A stretch of DNA of 64,000 bases from Colletotrichum lupini. Its lineage: Eukaryota > Ascomycota > Sordariomycetes > Glomerellales > Glomerellaceae. Positions within the stretch are counted from its first letter, which is position 1, and every line of letters starts with the position of its first letter. Below are positions 1 through 11,400 of the stretch, one piece after another. Made by a program: the position numbers and the translations under genes. The notes under the pieces were generated by a model that saw only the letters and a program-made list of their open reading frames with translations, ran no database searches and was not told where the DNA came from. Location of the stretch: contig NC_064680.1 of assembly GCF_023278565.1 (NCBI RefSeq), positions 1,984,001 to 2,048,000 of the forward strand, read 5' to 3'.

Positions 1-1163
1 ACGGTACTCTCGTTGGTCCTGATGGCTTTTCCAATGGCTGGGCTGGTCGTCTCAACGGCTTTGACGACGAGCGGTACACAATGCGCATTCCCGGAAAGGG
101 CTTCAATCTCTGCGAGAAGTCCATGCCCGGTAGCCAGCCTGCAGAGTTCCCGTCCTTGACTGCTGCTCCTGGCGACTTCGTTTCTCTTCGCTACCAGGAG
201 AACGGCCATGTCACTAAGCCGACCGCCCCCGAGAACAAGCCCCTCAACCGCGGCACTGTCTTCATCTACGGCACCGCCCAGCCCAAGTCTAACCCTAGCG
301 TCTTCGACATTCACCGCCAGTGGACTGCTGACGGCAAGGGTGGCGATGGCACTGGTCGCCTCCTGGCAACTCGCAACTACGACGATGGCCAGTGTTACCA
401 GGTCAACGATTCGCCCATCTCACAGGAGCGTCAGGGGGCCGCTGTGCATGAAGCTCTTCAACCCATGGGCGTCAACATTTGGTGCCAGACGGCCTTCCAG
501 CTCCCTGAGGATCTGGCCCAGAACTCAGAGTACTCCATCTACTGGGTCTGGACTTGGCCTACTCTCAAGCCGGGTGTCGTCGCTGAGTCCACGAACGGCC
601 AGTTTGCCGACTTTCCTGTCGGCTTCACGGACGACAAGCGCGCTGCTACCTCTGAGGATATCGAGACGCCTGAGCTCTATTCTAGCTGCTCTGTTATCAA
701 GGTTCAGGGTGAGAAGCTTGTGCCCGGTGCCAAGGCTTCCTCGAACTCCAACAAGGCTACCAACGCTCTGTCTGCCTTCACGTTCCTCGAGGAGACGGAT
801 TACAACTTCAACGCTATCAAGGACCAGCTTGCCAACCCCTTCCAGGTCAGCGTCGACGGCCAGGCTGCCCCTGTCAACTCAGCCCCCAGCAATGGTACTC
901 ACAGCAGCACTCCGGCCGCTACTCGCACTCCGACTCCCACCGTTCCTTCTGGAGTCGCCCAGGGCACCAACAAGGCTCGAGTTCTCACTGTCTCTGCTCC
1001 TGCTATGACTATGTACTCGTTCCTTACTGTTACTCTCAATGCCCAGACTCCCGCTCCGACTCCCACCAGCGGTCAACAGTCTGCTGAGGCCAGCGTCACC
1101 CCCTTCCTCCACGGCCGTCATGTCAGAGGTAGAGACTCTTGGAACTTCGGCCAGGGCAACTGA
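1..1163 (+). CDS. Secreted DUF7492-type protein (5' end outside window)
   Basis: The reading frame is open from base 3 and ends at the TGA at 1161-1163, leaving about 386 residues of a protein whose N-terminus lies outside the window. The visible part opens with GTLVGPDGFSNGW and contains LRYQENGHVT, NRGTVFIYGT, DDGQCYQVN and IYWVWTWPT. I recognise this pattern from the fungal secreted family annotated DUF7492, whose full members start with a signal peptide and HTW. The last ~150 residues are Ser/Thr/Pro-rich, as in wall-associated or extracellular fungal proteins. No intron is needed in the visible part. The biochemical role of the family is not established; the extracellular location is inferred from the family because the signal peptide is not visible. 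A shorter model starting at the internal ATG at 81 would cut into the conserved domain and is less likely. Confidence 0.75.
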   Translation, partial: GTLVGPDGFSNGWAGRLNGFDDERYTMRIPGKGFNLCEKSMPGSQPAEFPSLTAAPGDFVSLRYQENGHVTKPTAPENKPLNRGTVFIYGTAQPKSNPSVFDIHRQWTADGKGGDGTGRLLATRNYDDGQCYQVNDSPISQERQGAAVHEALQPMGVNIWCQTAFQLPEDLAQNSEYSIYWVWTWPTLKPGVVAESTNGQFADFPVGFTDDKRAATSEDIETPELYSSCSVIKVQGEKLVPGAKASSNSNKATNALSAFTFLEETDYNFNAIKDQLANPFQVSVDGQAAPVNSAPSNGTHSSTPAATRTPTPTVPSGVAQGTNKARVLTVSAPAMTMYSFLTVTLNAQTPAPTPTSGQQSAEASVTPFLHGRHVRGRDSWNFGQGN

Positions 1164-3759
1164 GCTGTTGGGGACCCACGTCGCGCAAGCATTCTGAGGG
1201 ACACACATCGTCTACTGTGCCATGCGCAACATGATTCGACTTTTTCTAGTTCGACAATTTCTTTCTTTCTTTTCTTTCAGTGCTATTCTTCAACAATACC
1301 CAGCATTACCATACCACTCTCTTGGAGTTTGGGCTCTCTTTTCGGTATCGCCAAAGTCATACAGTACATACATTCGGTTACAGGCATCACGTTCTCTTCA
1401 ACTTTCTGGCATCAACGGCAACGGGGATTGGACAAAGGGTCATGAACAGGAGTATCACGGTCGACATTTCGAATTTCTGAGCATTACCCCAGGTGGACAG
1501 GACGGGGCAGGGTCTTTTTCTTTCTTTCTTTCTTGATGACCCAGGCATATAACCGGAACGGCATTTCCGGTCGGCGTTGGAGGATAAAGGATGATACCAA
1601 CTTCTTTCTTCTTTCAGTTGCCTCAATATTCTGAGGCCATTTCTTTGTCATCAGGGAGGGTTTGTCTCCCAAGAGTTTTCAAGTCTCCCCCATGGGTATA
1701 TGGGAGGAAAGGCTTCCAAACTGGTTCGCAATTTTCTCAAGGCCTCGCTTACACCTTTTCTACCCATTTCGATGTTCGGACTTCACGTCTCCCCTTCTGG
1801 TTGGGCGGCTCGATGCTGCACTTAAGAGACATGATACGGATTGGCGGAATGGGGAAGGGAGGCAAGCACACGAAAAACAAGCAGTCATGGAACGCAGAGG
1901 CTATAGTGCTCGCCTGGAGGGTGGTAGTACTATGGAAGCCAGTTCATCACACTTTTTCGTTGCACTTCTCGGTGACTCGCATGTGACATGATTTCAAGGT
2001 TCGACACAGCCACCATGTGGACTTGTATGACCGACCTCTTTGGCCAACCTTGATGCTGTTCAGCTCACTCACCGACGCTGTTCAGTCCACCCACCCACTC
2101 CATATAGACCAGTCGCCTTCATCGGTTGGGGCCATGTTCAAGACTAGTCATCTTTGTCAGCACATAGTATCCTCAGCTTGATATGTCCTCAACTGCTAGA
2201 TATCTCTTGAATTGAACAGGAAGACTGTAGTGCCAAACATGTGTTCGATGTAAGCGTTCTGTGTCATGGGCAGCGTTCTTGCGTGGAAAGGGCCTTGATA
2301 CACCCAGAATCTTCCAAGTAGCCAAGCATAGACTAGTTGATATCGTAGTCATGGCTCCCATCAGAGCAAAAGCCATCATGCACAGTCTGAATCCGCTCTG
2401 GCAGTGACTGAGCTGTTCACGAGGCTGAAGTACAGGTAAGGCTGCCCAAAACCCTCAACGGCTCCCCAGGCAGCCGCCACCCACACCGCACCTTCCTGTC
2501 CACGTCCAACCACAACAACAACAAACCTTCATCCCATACCTTGACGGGACGGACACCCACTATTCTCTCCCCCTCAAACCGCCTACCAACCCACCAAGGG
2601 TCTATAGGGCACCTCAATTCCATTCTCGTCACCAGCACAGCAGGCGCCCCCCTAGGTCGGGGGGTCAGGTCAAACTGTGGCGTGGGTGGTGGAATGGTTA
2701 ATGGTCACCAAATTATTCACGCCAACCAGCCTACTCGACGACAGGCTTAGCGAGTAACCCGAGTTCGAATCCCAGCATGAGCACCAAGAGATGTAGCCCC
2801 CAGTTCAGCACCGGGGGGGTGAACTCTTTTGACTTTTTAGATGACTTGAGTATTGGGGTATGATGAAGGATGACGGTAGGCTTGAAAGTTGATATAGGAG
2901 GCCTCTTTCAATATAGGAGCTTTCGGTCTTCATTATATACAGAAGCATCATCGTTTCTTATAGAAACCCCAAGAGGGTCGGGCGTGAAGGGTTGTGGGAG
3001 TAAGCCACTCATATCTAAGTGCCTCATGACTTATTGCCAAAGTTCTGCGAGAATGAAATGATGTTTATCATCCCTTGCGGTAACACTCAAGTTTAGGAAA
3101 TGGTTGTCTGTAATTAGTTCGATCGACCACGCTTGTCAGCATCCCGCCCAGCCTTCAACCGCCCACTCGTCCTTCCGAGCGCGCTGGCTGGGCGCTCAAG
3201 CTTATGATGAGGTTTGCCACAACTTTTTGAGCATTCAGATACCCAGCGAGACGTCAACTAAACATAGACTCCATCAAGTACCGACGACGGGTTAAGAAAA
3301 AGTCGTGTTCAACTACCTCTAAGCGGCGTCACAGATGAGACAGAGCCATGGGCAGTTGTTGTCTTCTCACTCCTCGTGTTCTCCATATCAGGAGAGAGGA
3401 GATAAGGTAATGTCCAGCGTGAACCAGGGACAAGTTGAAGACGAGGAGCAGGGACGATTTCAAGTATTCATGACACGAGGCGTCTCTCCTTGGCTACGGG
3501 GGCTTCGGGCCTTGAACCAGATCAAGTCAACTTGCTAGGTGAACATGTGGACCCAGCGAGCGAGTCGGATATCATCCTATCCCTCTTTCGTCTCACATAC
3601 GGGAGCTTCCTCGCTCCAGACTCCATGTATCACGAGCCAGAACGTGGGTTCTGATGCTACAGCCTCACAAGGCGGGCAGTAAGACCACCCAAACTATATG
3701 TCTTCATTCACCCCGCCTCGCAGCCCATCACCTCGGGATCTTATCAATAAAAACCATCC
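1164..3759. other. Intergenic region with a tRNA-like element
   Basis: About 2.6 kb between the DUF7492 gene and the 3' end of the cyclophilin gene, so it lies between two convergent 3' ends. It contains TTTC microsatellite tracts near 1260-1278 and 1514-1534, a tRNA-like A-box/B-box pair (see the 2681-2785 entry), and a 9-bp inverted repeat near 3143-3232 (CGCCCAGCC against GGCTGGGCG). Open frames here are short and have no protein-like conservation that I can recognise. Confidence 0.6.
2681..2785 (+). repeat. tRNA-like Pol III element (tRNA pseudogene or SINE head)
   Basis: An A-box-like TGGTGGAATGG (2687-2697) is followed about 75 bases later by a B-box-like GAGTTCGAATCCC (2761-2773) and an ATGAGCACCA end that resembles an acceptor strand. 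Runs of T at 2827-2830 and 2833-2837 could terminate Pol III. The T-arm stem pairs poorly (about 3 of 5 pairs) and the acceptor stem is weak, so this is not a working tRNA. It could be an old Leu/Ser-type tRNA with a long variable arm, or the head of a tRNA-derived SINE. I see no target-site duplication by eye. Confidence 0.4.
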
Positions 3760-5431
3760 TCACATCTCACCGCACTGTGCGATGACAACGTCCTGGTTCG
3801 GCTGGTCCTTTCCGCGGTACCCCGTCTTGGTGGCCTCCATCATCTTGACAATGTCCATACCGTCGACGACCTTGCCAAAGACGACGTGCTTGTTGTCCAG
3901 GAAGGGCGTCGGGACGGTGGTGATGAAGAACTGGGAGCCGTTTGTGTTGGGTCCGGCGTTCTGTTAAGATGGCATTGTTAGTCTAAGTATCATAATCGCC
4001 AATTTCGTCACGTTGCAGTGAGTTGGTCTCAAATTCGGAAAGTAGGTTCTTGACGTACAGCCATGGAGAGCAGACCGGGCTGGTCGTGCTTCAGGTTGAA
4101 GTTCTCATCGGCGAACTTGGAGGTGCCGTAGATGCATACCGAGCCGGTACCGTCGCCATTCAGGAAGTCGCCGCCCTGGCACATGAAGCCTTGAATCTGT
4201 AAGACATTGTCCGTCAGCCGTTGCACCGTTGTCAACTATCTTCACATGACCTTCCCCCTTCAGTGTCCGGTCCGGAGATTGAGTAAGATGGCTGGCAGTG
4301 TTACGTAGAAAGATGACTCACGATACGATGGAACTTAGAGGCCTTGTAGCCCTGCGGACGACCCCGAGCATCCTTGGACTCGCCGGTGCAGAACTGACGA
4401 AAGTTCTCGGCTGTCTTGGGGACTACATCCTTGAAGAGCTCGAACGTGATGCGGCCGAGTGGTTCACCTAGAGACAACACCGAAGAAGCGTTAGAGAGAA
4501 ACGGTGCAAGTCAAAGGATAGATAGTAAAGACATGTTCCCAGACTTTGGGGCTTTGGAAATGACGGCCGGGCAGATTCGTAGACCGAGAGATCAGGGCCA
4601 CACCGAAGAGCCGAAGCGCACCAGCAGCTCGGAGCCCCGGAGCCGGGATTGCCTGAGCCGCGATGTTCAACCGCCGGTGGTAGCGTCTTTGTGGCCAGGA
4701 GGGGACAAGTTCCAAGTCCAAGACCACAACGACAACCTAGCTCGTTCGTGGACAAGAGTGCCCAGCATGTAAGGCAGAACCTTGCGGGGACCCGTCTCTC
4801 TCGGCATATGCACACGTGCACGATGCCTGCGAATAGCTTCGTGGCCCCAAGACTTCAAGAGGCCAAGGACGACAGAACAGTCCATGAGACTCGTTCCCCA
4901 AGCACTCCGGCCAAGACAAGAGGAAAAATTGAGCCCCCCGACGGCGAATGATTTGATACATACCACCAAGTGTGATGTCGAAAAAGACCCTATCGACGCA
5001 GGCTTCTGTATTAGCTCACTTCCTTGTACAACTCAAATCAAAAAAGGGTGAAGACTAAATCACTCTCGGGGTAGTGGACTGCCACCGGCTCCCGTGTACT
5101 TGTTCACATATCAGCGCAATAGGTGCTGGCTTTCCCACCTCCACCATTGAAGCTCGAGAGGCTGTCGAGGAGGGTGTGGACGCCGAGAGCTCAGCCACCG
5201 CCACCGCTTCGAGATGACTGCAGCCCCTCCCCTCTCAGAATCTCTAGGCTAGGTGTTGGTGAGAAGCGGTGAAAGGCACAGCGAGGCGTGAGTGGGATGA
5301 GAGATGGAGAGGCGGATTTGGATATCCACCGAGAATGCCGCGCGCGCGGTAAGGGGTTCTTGAGAGAAGAAAGAGGAATAAACTTAGACTTACAGCGGGT
5401 TGCCGGATTCCGGGAGCTTCGTGGGAGGCAT
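3760..5431 (-). CDS. cyp3: Peptidyl-prolyl cis-trans isomerase H (cyclophilin H)
   Basis: Five-exon gene, complement(join(3760..3960, 4059..4196, 4322..4467, 4964..4989, 5394..5431)), giving 182 residues. The start [12 protein letters not shown] has a short 38-nt first exon, and exon 2 is only 26 nt. The cyclophilin core is complete: [30 protein letters not shown] (catalytic Arg, Phe, Met, Gln), [19 protein letters not shown] and [11 protein letters not shown]. The C-terminus VVIAQCGEM closely matches the VVISQCGEM end of human PPIH, the U4/U6.U5 tri-snRNP cyclophilin, so a role in proline isomerisation within the spliceosome is likely. The residue equivalent to Trp121 of cyclophilin A is Phe (PTPFLDNKH), which usually lowers cyclosporin binding. 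Introns 1 (404 bp) and 2 (496 bp) are long for a fungus; introns 3 and 4 are 125 and 98 bp. Confidence 0.93.
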
Positions 5432-8400
5432 GGCTGGGGGTGGTTTTGGGGGTGGTAATCTAGCCGTAGGTCGGTCGTGTGGGAACGGGGATAAGGAAAC
5501 AAACGAAAGGGGAAAAAAAGTAGACTCGGCCCCAGCTGCAGCTGTTTCTCTTCCGTGGACGCCGGCGGGGTAAGTGGGCTAAGGTATGTTGAAAGGCGGG
5601 GGGGAGTTGTTGAGACTTGGAAGCCAGGCGGTGGATGAATTCGATATCCAAGGACTAACGGTATGGATTACGGGAAACTTCTGTCAATCCACGCCGAGGA
5701 TTCGTAGGCCCGCACCTGTCCTGCACCTATGTGGGGCCGCCCAGCCCGTCCAAAGTGCGGAGGGCAACGCACGCACCTGAGCCGAGTTGTCGGAACCCGG
5801 GCAGAATAAACCTTTCCATCGGTTCTTTTGGAAGAGAACTTCGCCAACGACAACGACGACGACGCTGCACTACCTTAGGTACTCCGTACTCCTCCAAATC
5901 TTGGCACCTCAGCTTTCCTGCCCAGCTCTCCCGGGCGACTGGATGGGGATTGTCAGCGACATGCAGACCCCAGCCCGCTGGTGCGGAGGCACCTACCCAA
6001 ACGGGCCAAAAACGAGGCTTTACTTGTCCTCCGGGGTATCGGGTTGCTGGCAAAATGCCTCAAATGCAGCGAACATGCAAGCCACACTGAATCCCAACTC
6101 CGCATCAGAGGGACGTTCTTTACGCGTATCGTGCGGTCCATTGTTGCGTTTGGAGATGCAGTGATCAGCTCGCAACGGCTTCCGAGTACCGTCTTGCTGG
6201 AACCTCCGAGGGTAGTGGCCGTGCCTCGACCGACTTGCAGGACAAGCTGACCGTCATATTATCAACATTGGTACTCTACGGATGTACTCTCCTGTTGCTC
6301 TCATCCAATAGAAACAAACCGCTGGACTGTCACAAAGGTATCATTTTCCATTGACTCTGCCGATTCTATAACGATCCTGCCGCATGGGCAGTGGATAAGG
6401 TTTAATACACCGGCTTCGATGTGTAAATCACCCCAACAATCCACTGTATGAGGACCCTTCATGCGTCACAGATTTGCCCAGGCCAGCAAGCCAAGGGGCT
6501 CTCCATGCAAGATCGATTTCCAGGGAAGCACAGGGGTAACTGGCGATCGATGATCTTGGGTAGAGAAGGAATGACCAAGTTGGAGGCCGAGTACCTCGAG
6601 AACCCCAAAGATGTTCTCCCCTCTGCCCCCATAGGCTAAGAAACAATTCGGGATGGTCAGAATGAGCGCTCGCGCCTGATCAACAACAGCGGTTGACTTT
6701 GAAAGACAACATCAGATCCACTCCAGATGCCGGTGACCTTTCATCACACTGAGTTCGCAACGTTCAAAACACAGGCTTCTTTACAGAAGCCTAAACCATC
6801 TCTGAAAAGACCGTGAGCGATTGCTCACGGAGTAACGTATCCCCCCGTCGCGCGAGGGACTCCATCCGCCTCATGTAAGCTGCCACATCGTAAGTATTGT
6901 CCAGATCTCGAGCCGAACCCCAAAAATCAAGACAATGATCACGAAGAGTAATCGTCAAGTCACGGGCAACAATGCTGAACATATGGTCATACGAGACACC
7001 GCGAGAAAAAGGAAAATAGCACAGAGTTCCCTCGTTCGCTGCATCACGCCATAAACAGGAAACATGATGGGGGGATTATCAACCCACCCGCTCGTAGCTG
7101 TAGTACATCCTGAAAACTTTAGCTTCAACCATGATAGACGAGCTGACCGCTTGGTGCATCGCAGGCTGACTTGGCTAGGTAAGTACCACTTTGAAATAGC
7201 GAAGAAGTTGAAGCTCGATGCCTGGGTTCATTTGGAACCATTCGTGTTCGTTCTCATGTAGAGAGACGTAAAAAGCAATGCAGAGCCATCACGGCAAGAT
7301 GATTAGCCCGTTCGTCAAGCAGACATCAAGACTCCTTTAAATCGAGGCATGCTTGACCAAACCTCCCCAGGACAGAGAAGCGGATATCCTCTTACATCCG
7401 AATCGCAGCCTATGCCAGTGTAAGCTCCATGTGCGCCTCACCGCCAGCAACCTTCACAACCCTCGCCACCACGCTCGACTCAGAACGTCGGCTTCATTCA
7501 GCTAGAAAGACCGAGTAACGAAATCCGGTAGGGTTCACCACCACCGCCGTCGAGATTCGTCCTCCAGCTCAAAGTAACCTGTACATCTAAAGAAACGCCG
7601 TTACTCCATGCAGCAGACTTGACGGCGGGGGGCATTGCGCCGAGGGAACGCGGCGAGATGAGCCGAGATTCTCTCTCTTCCCCTTCACCGATGCCCAGCA
7701 GAAACGAAAAGAGAGGGTTTTGGAGAGTATGCCAAACCTCACGGTTGCTTTTTCAAACCGGCCACACACACAAACACATACACCCCGGACCCGTAAAATT
7801 CTCGGATGAGCCGTCTCCCGATCGGCCGTCGTCCGTGCCGAGGCCGGGGGTCGCCGAAGATATAGTAGCCTTCCCCGGGGTGGGCTGTCTGCTGACGGCT
7901 GTCAAAGTGTGTCAATCTGACAAGGGAAACACAATATTGGAAAAAGGAAAAGAGGGAAAAAGAAGACCCGTGCAGCCCCAAATTCATGGGCGACAGGGAC
8001 CCCCGGGAGGGAATTTGACTCAGGACCGCCGTGGATGAATCCGTACCTGGCAAGGGCACGCGAGACAAGACCGGTTCGGCGTACAAAAATCCTCGTGAGG
8101 TCGTGCGCTAATATTGGAAAGCATATTCCGTACGCAGTAGAGGGAGAACAAGAACAGCAATATATTAAGTTTCTTCAACTAAAAAGAAATATAGGGAGAG
8201 AAAGCTTGATGTTGTCGCACTTGAAACAATAGATCAGCCACAATGCGCTACCTGGGCGCTCAGCCTTCATGCTTCCTCTGGTAATTAGAATTCCAACGGT
8301 CAAGGGGGTAGATAGAAGTTCGCGAACCAGCAAGTGGTCTACCGAAACCAGACTGTTCGACCGCTCGAGCAGCTGTTCTGATGAATCCTCAATTCGTGGA

Positions 8401-11400
8401 TGGGCACCGCAGCCCCACGCAAACCGTCCATATGTCATTGGTCGCGTGGTTTTCTCCTTGCTCTGCTGCCCTTACCTCGCATCTTACATAACCCACCGCG
8501 GCCAGAGGTCCTCTCGAATCGGAGCGAACATCGCGCAGAGAACCCCGCGTCTTTTGGCTGCACTACAGCTGCAGCTCCAGCTGAAGCCCGGGGTTGAAAG
8601 TGAGGAGAAGCCCCCCGTACCCGTACTCCAAGGGTACCAAATGCAGAAGGCCGCGTCACGGAATTCGGGTTTAACAGAAGATAGTCTACTTTTGCCAAAT
8701 GCCCAGCCTCTCTTGGCTAAGGCTTGGGGGCTACGAGAGTGGATGAGGACACCAAACTCGACGATATTGGAGAGAACCGTTGCCCCTCTCCAAGTTTCCC
8801 GCGGCGCCAGCCTTCGCGCACATATGCCGCATCGCGACGACCGCGTGGAAAGTCTGGAATGCTCGGAACGCTACCAGGCACTTGGGTTTTCGCCGTGGAC
8901 GATTTGGGGGAGATTTGAATTGCTCGCCGGAAATCGAACTGATCGACGGGAGCGAACTGAAGCGTCTGACAGGCTGGCGTTAGCAACAAGCCCCATCAAG
9001 GACGGCTTTCCTCTTTGCCTTGCTGCCGTGGTGCGTCTGCCGCATCGCCGTTATCGCGAGCCAACCAACTCGTAGGCGAAAAAGGTCCAGACTCCCCCCG
9101 GATGGCGCGGCGTTGAAGATCGACAGCACCAGAGCAGGGTGGAGCGGATGAAGAGGGGGCCGGGCTCGGGCGACAAAGCAGCCTGTCGTTCCATAGAAAA
9201 TGATCTCATGGAATGCTGGCGATCCAATAGTAGGCTCAGGTCTCGTTGTGATTCGCGAAAACAGGACTTTTCGACCTTCACACTCCCGAGGGCCTCACAC
9301 ATTAGGGGCCTGTATATTTTGTTTCGGGCGCGGTTCGTTACCACTCGATCCACGCATGGCCCGCTGACAGGTCACCCACGATACGAGTCTATCAATACGG
9401 AACCAAATCGCGTTGCTAACAAGCAGAGGACCGCAGTTGTAGCTTGTAGCCAGGTACGTCGTAGACACACCGCACATGATCACCAAATATTTTGAATGCC
9501 GATGTTCAGTAGTGGCTGGGGGGCGACTGGGAGATATTGGAGGCGTGGAATGCGATCTGGGATCGGCAAGCCTTCTTTCAACGTTCAATGGCGTGTCTGC
9601 ACAGCCCTGCGCCAGGGGTTTTCCGGGGATTGAAAGTCAAATCGATGATGACCTTGATGACAAAAGAATATCCTCATTCCTGCGCGGCGAAGATAAGCAT
9701 CTGGCCCCCGCGAAAATTGTGGCCTTACAATACGACCACCGAGTTACGAGACAACTCGTGCCGCCCACTCGCAACGAAAGCGGGCAGGCGAATTAGTTAG
9801 TGTTCTCGTTGGCGCCATAAAGCGCGGGAAGGAAAGGAAAACTAAGTCAGATGGCCCCCAAAGACAGACCTAGATGTGCGGCTCGGAAGGCTCCGGGGTT
9901 GAACGTCGAAATCCGCAAGACCCGGAAGCAAAAGGTTATGGCGTGGTTGTTGCCGGCGGCCAGGGCAATCCGATGAATTTCATTCCGACGGCGAGGGGCA
10001 TCTACTGACTGATCCGTCTGCAACACCCCGGGTCCGATAGAAGTTGATCGACATTATTCTGCCGCGGATGCTTTGATGGCATGATCCCAGTTGCACACAC
10101 AGGCTCTGTTAACAGCCGCCCCGCGTACCAGCCTCCCAACTTTCGAGCCTCTCGAGGGTATGATAGAATTTCCCTCATAGACGTGGAGAGTAGGCTGTGA
10201 GATCTTTCTAGTGAACCATAGAAACTTGGCTTACAGCGGGCGTTCTGTTGTAATTTGGGGCGCAGACGTGTTCGAAGCGACCGCAACCATACTGCATCGT
10301 AGGCTTAGTTTTCGATGGAAGCTTGAAAGCCCAGAATATTCGGTATACAAATACGCTGTAGACGAAGACCGGGAATGTTCTGGTTTGGCCGGGAGCCAAG
10401 CCGTTTTCGTCGCCGTCATCAATGGCGGGGATAAGTTGGTGTGTCCGGATTTGACGGCACTCACCTTCGGTCAGCGTCATCAGTCGAAGCAGCCCCCCAT
10501 TGGAGCGGGCCAGTATCCCCAGACGCACTGTGAAAAGACTATTTCCTCGTACTGTTGTCCTGTTAGTCACGGATCAATCGGCTTGTCTTTGCGCCTGTTT
10601 CCCCAGTCGAGACAGCTTGATACAATTCCGAAGAAGCGAAGTTGTAGTTTGGTCGTCGTACTGATAGTATGATTTAATCACTGATAACGCTAGGGAGCTC
10701 ATTTTCACGATTTGGCGGTTCAATGGCAGTCATGTAAGGTACTAGGGGAAGCCTTCATGACATCGATTTCGTCGTCCCCAGGAACAGCAGTGGTCCCATG
10801 GAGACCAAGCTTTCCTAGGTGGGCGCCTGAGCGTTTTCCAGGGGCTTTGGTTCTTGAGACGGAGCAAGACACAGCAGCGTCTAAGAGAGCCGTTCACTGA
10901 CCAAAGAATCGTAAGGTTGTTCGTGTCGTGGCATCTGATAATAAGATGCGTGAGACATACATGTGTCGTGTTGCCTGAGCAGTACTCAGTTCAGATACTC
11001 TGGTAGTACGGAGTAGTGCTCTTGCGCTTTCGTGTCTGACATCTTGACCTGGCACCCTGGGGAATACCGACTGCCAAAGCAGCGGTCTAGTGCTCGGACT
11101 GGCTGAGGTGGCACTGACAACGATTAGACGTGGCCGAGTGAGTGCATCTTCTCGAAATGCTGGCGGTAGGGTCCGAGGAGTCAATTCGACTGTGTAAGGA
11201 GGGCGACACATTGACAAACGCTTGAATCAAGCAAGCCCACACTGCCGATAGAGTCGTCGTGGCGAAAAAGCGTCGTCTTTGTCCGTGATGCTGAAACATT
11301 GAGAAGATGGGGGTGAAATCAATTGCCCGTCGGCCCTAGCGTTCCGAAGCTGGCCATCTGGTTTTTTGAGTGGTTGCAGCGTGCAGCGGTAGCCAGCCAG

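Noticed and set aside
208..1008. 266-codon plus-strand frame in the DUF7492 gene
   Set aside because: It is the +1 shadow of the conserved coding frame, with an artificial Ser/Arg/Leu composition.
8269..9075. 268-codon plus-strand frame in the first desert
   Set aside because: No recognisable domain, no fungal codon bias, and many rare codons. A frame of this length is marginally possible by chance in ~10 kb searched on six frames.
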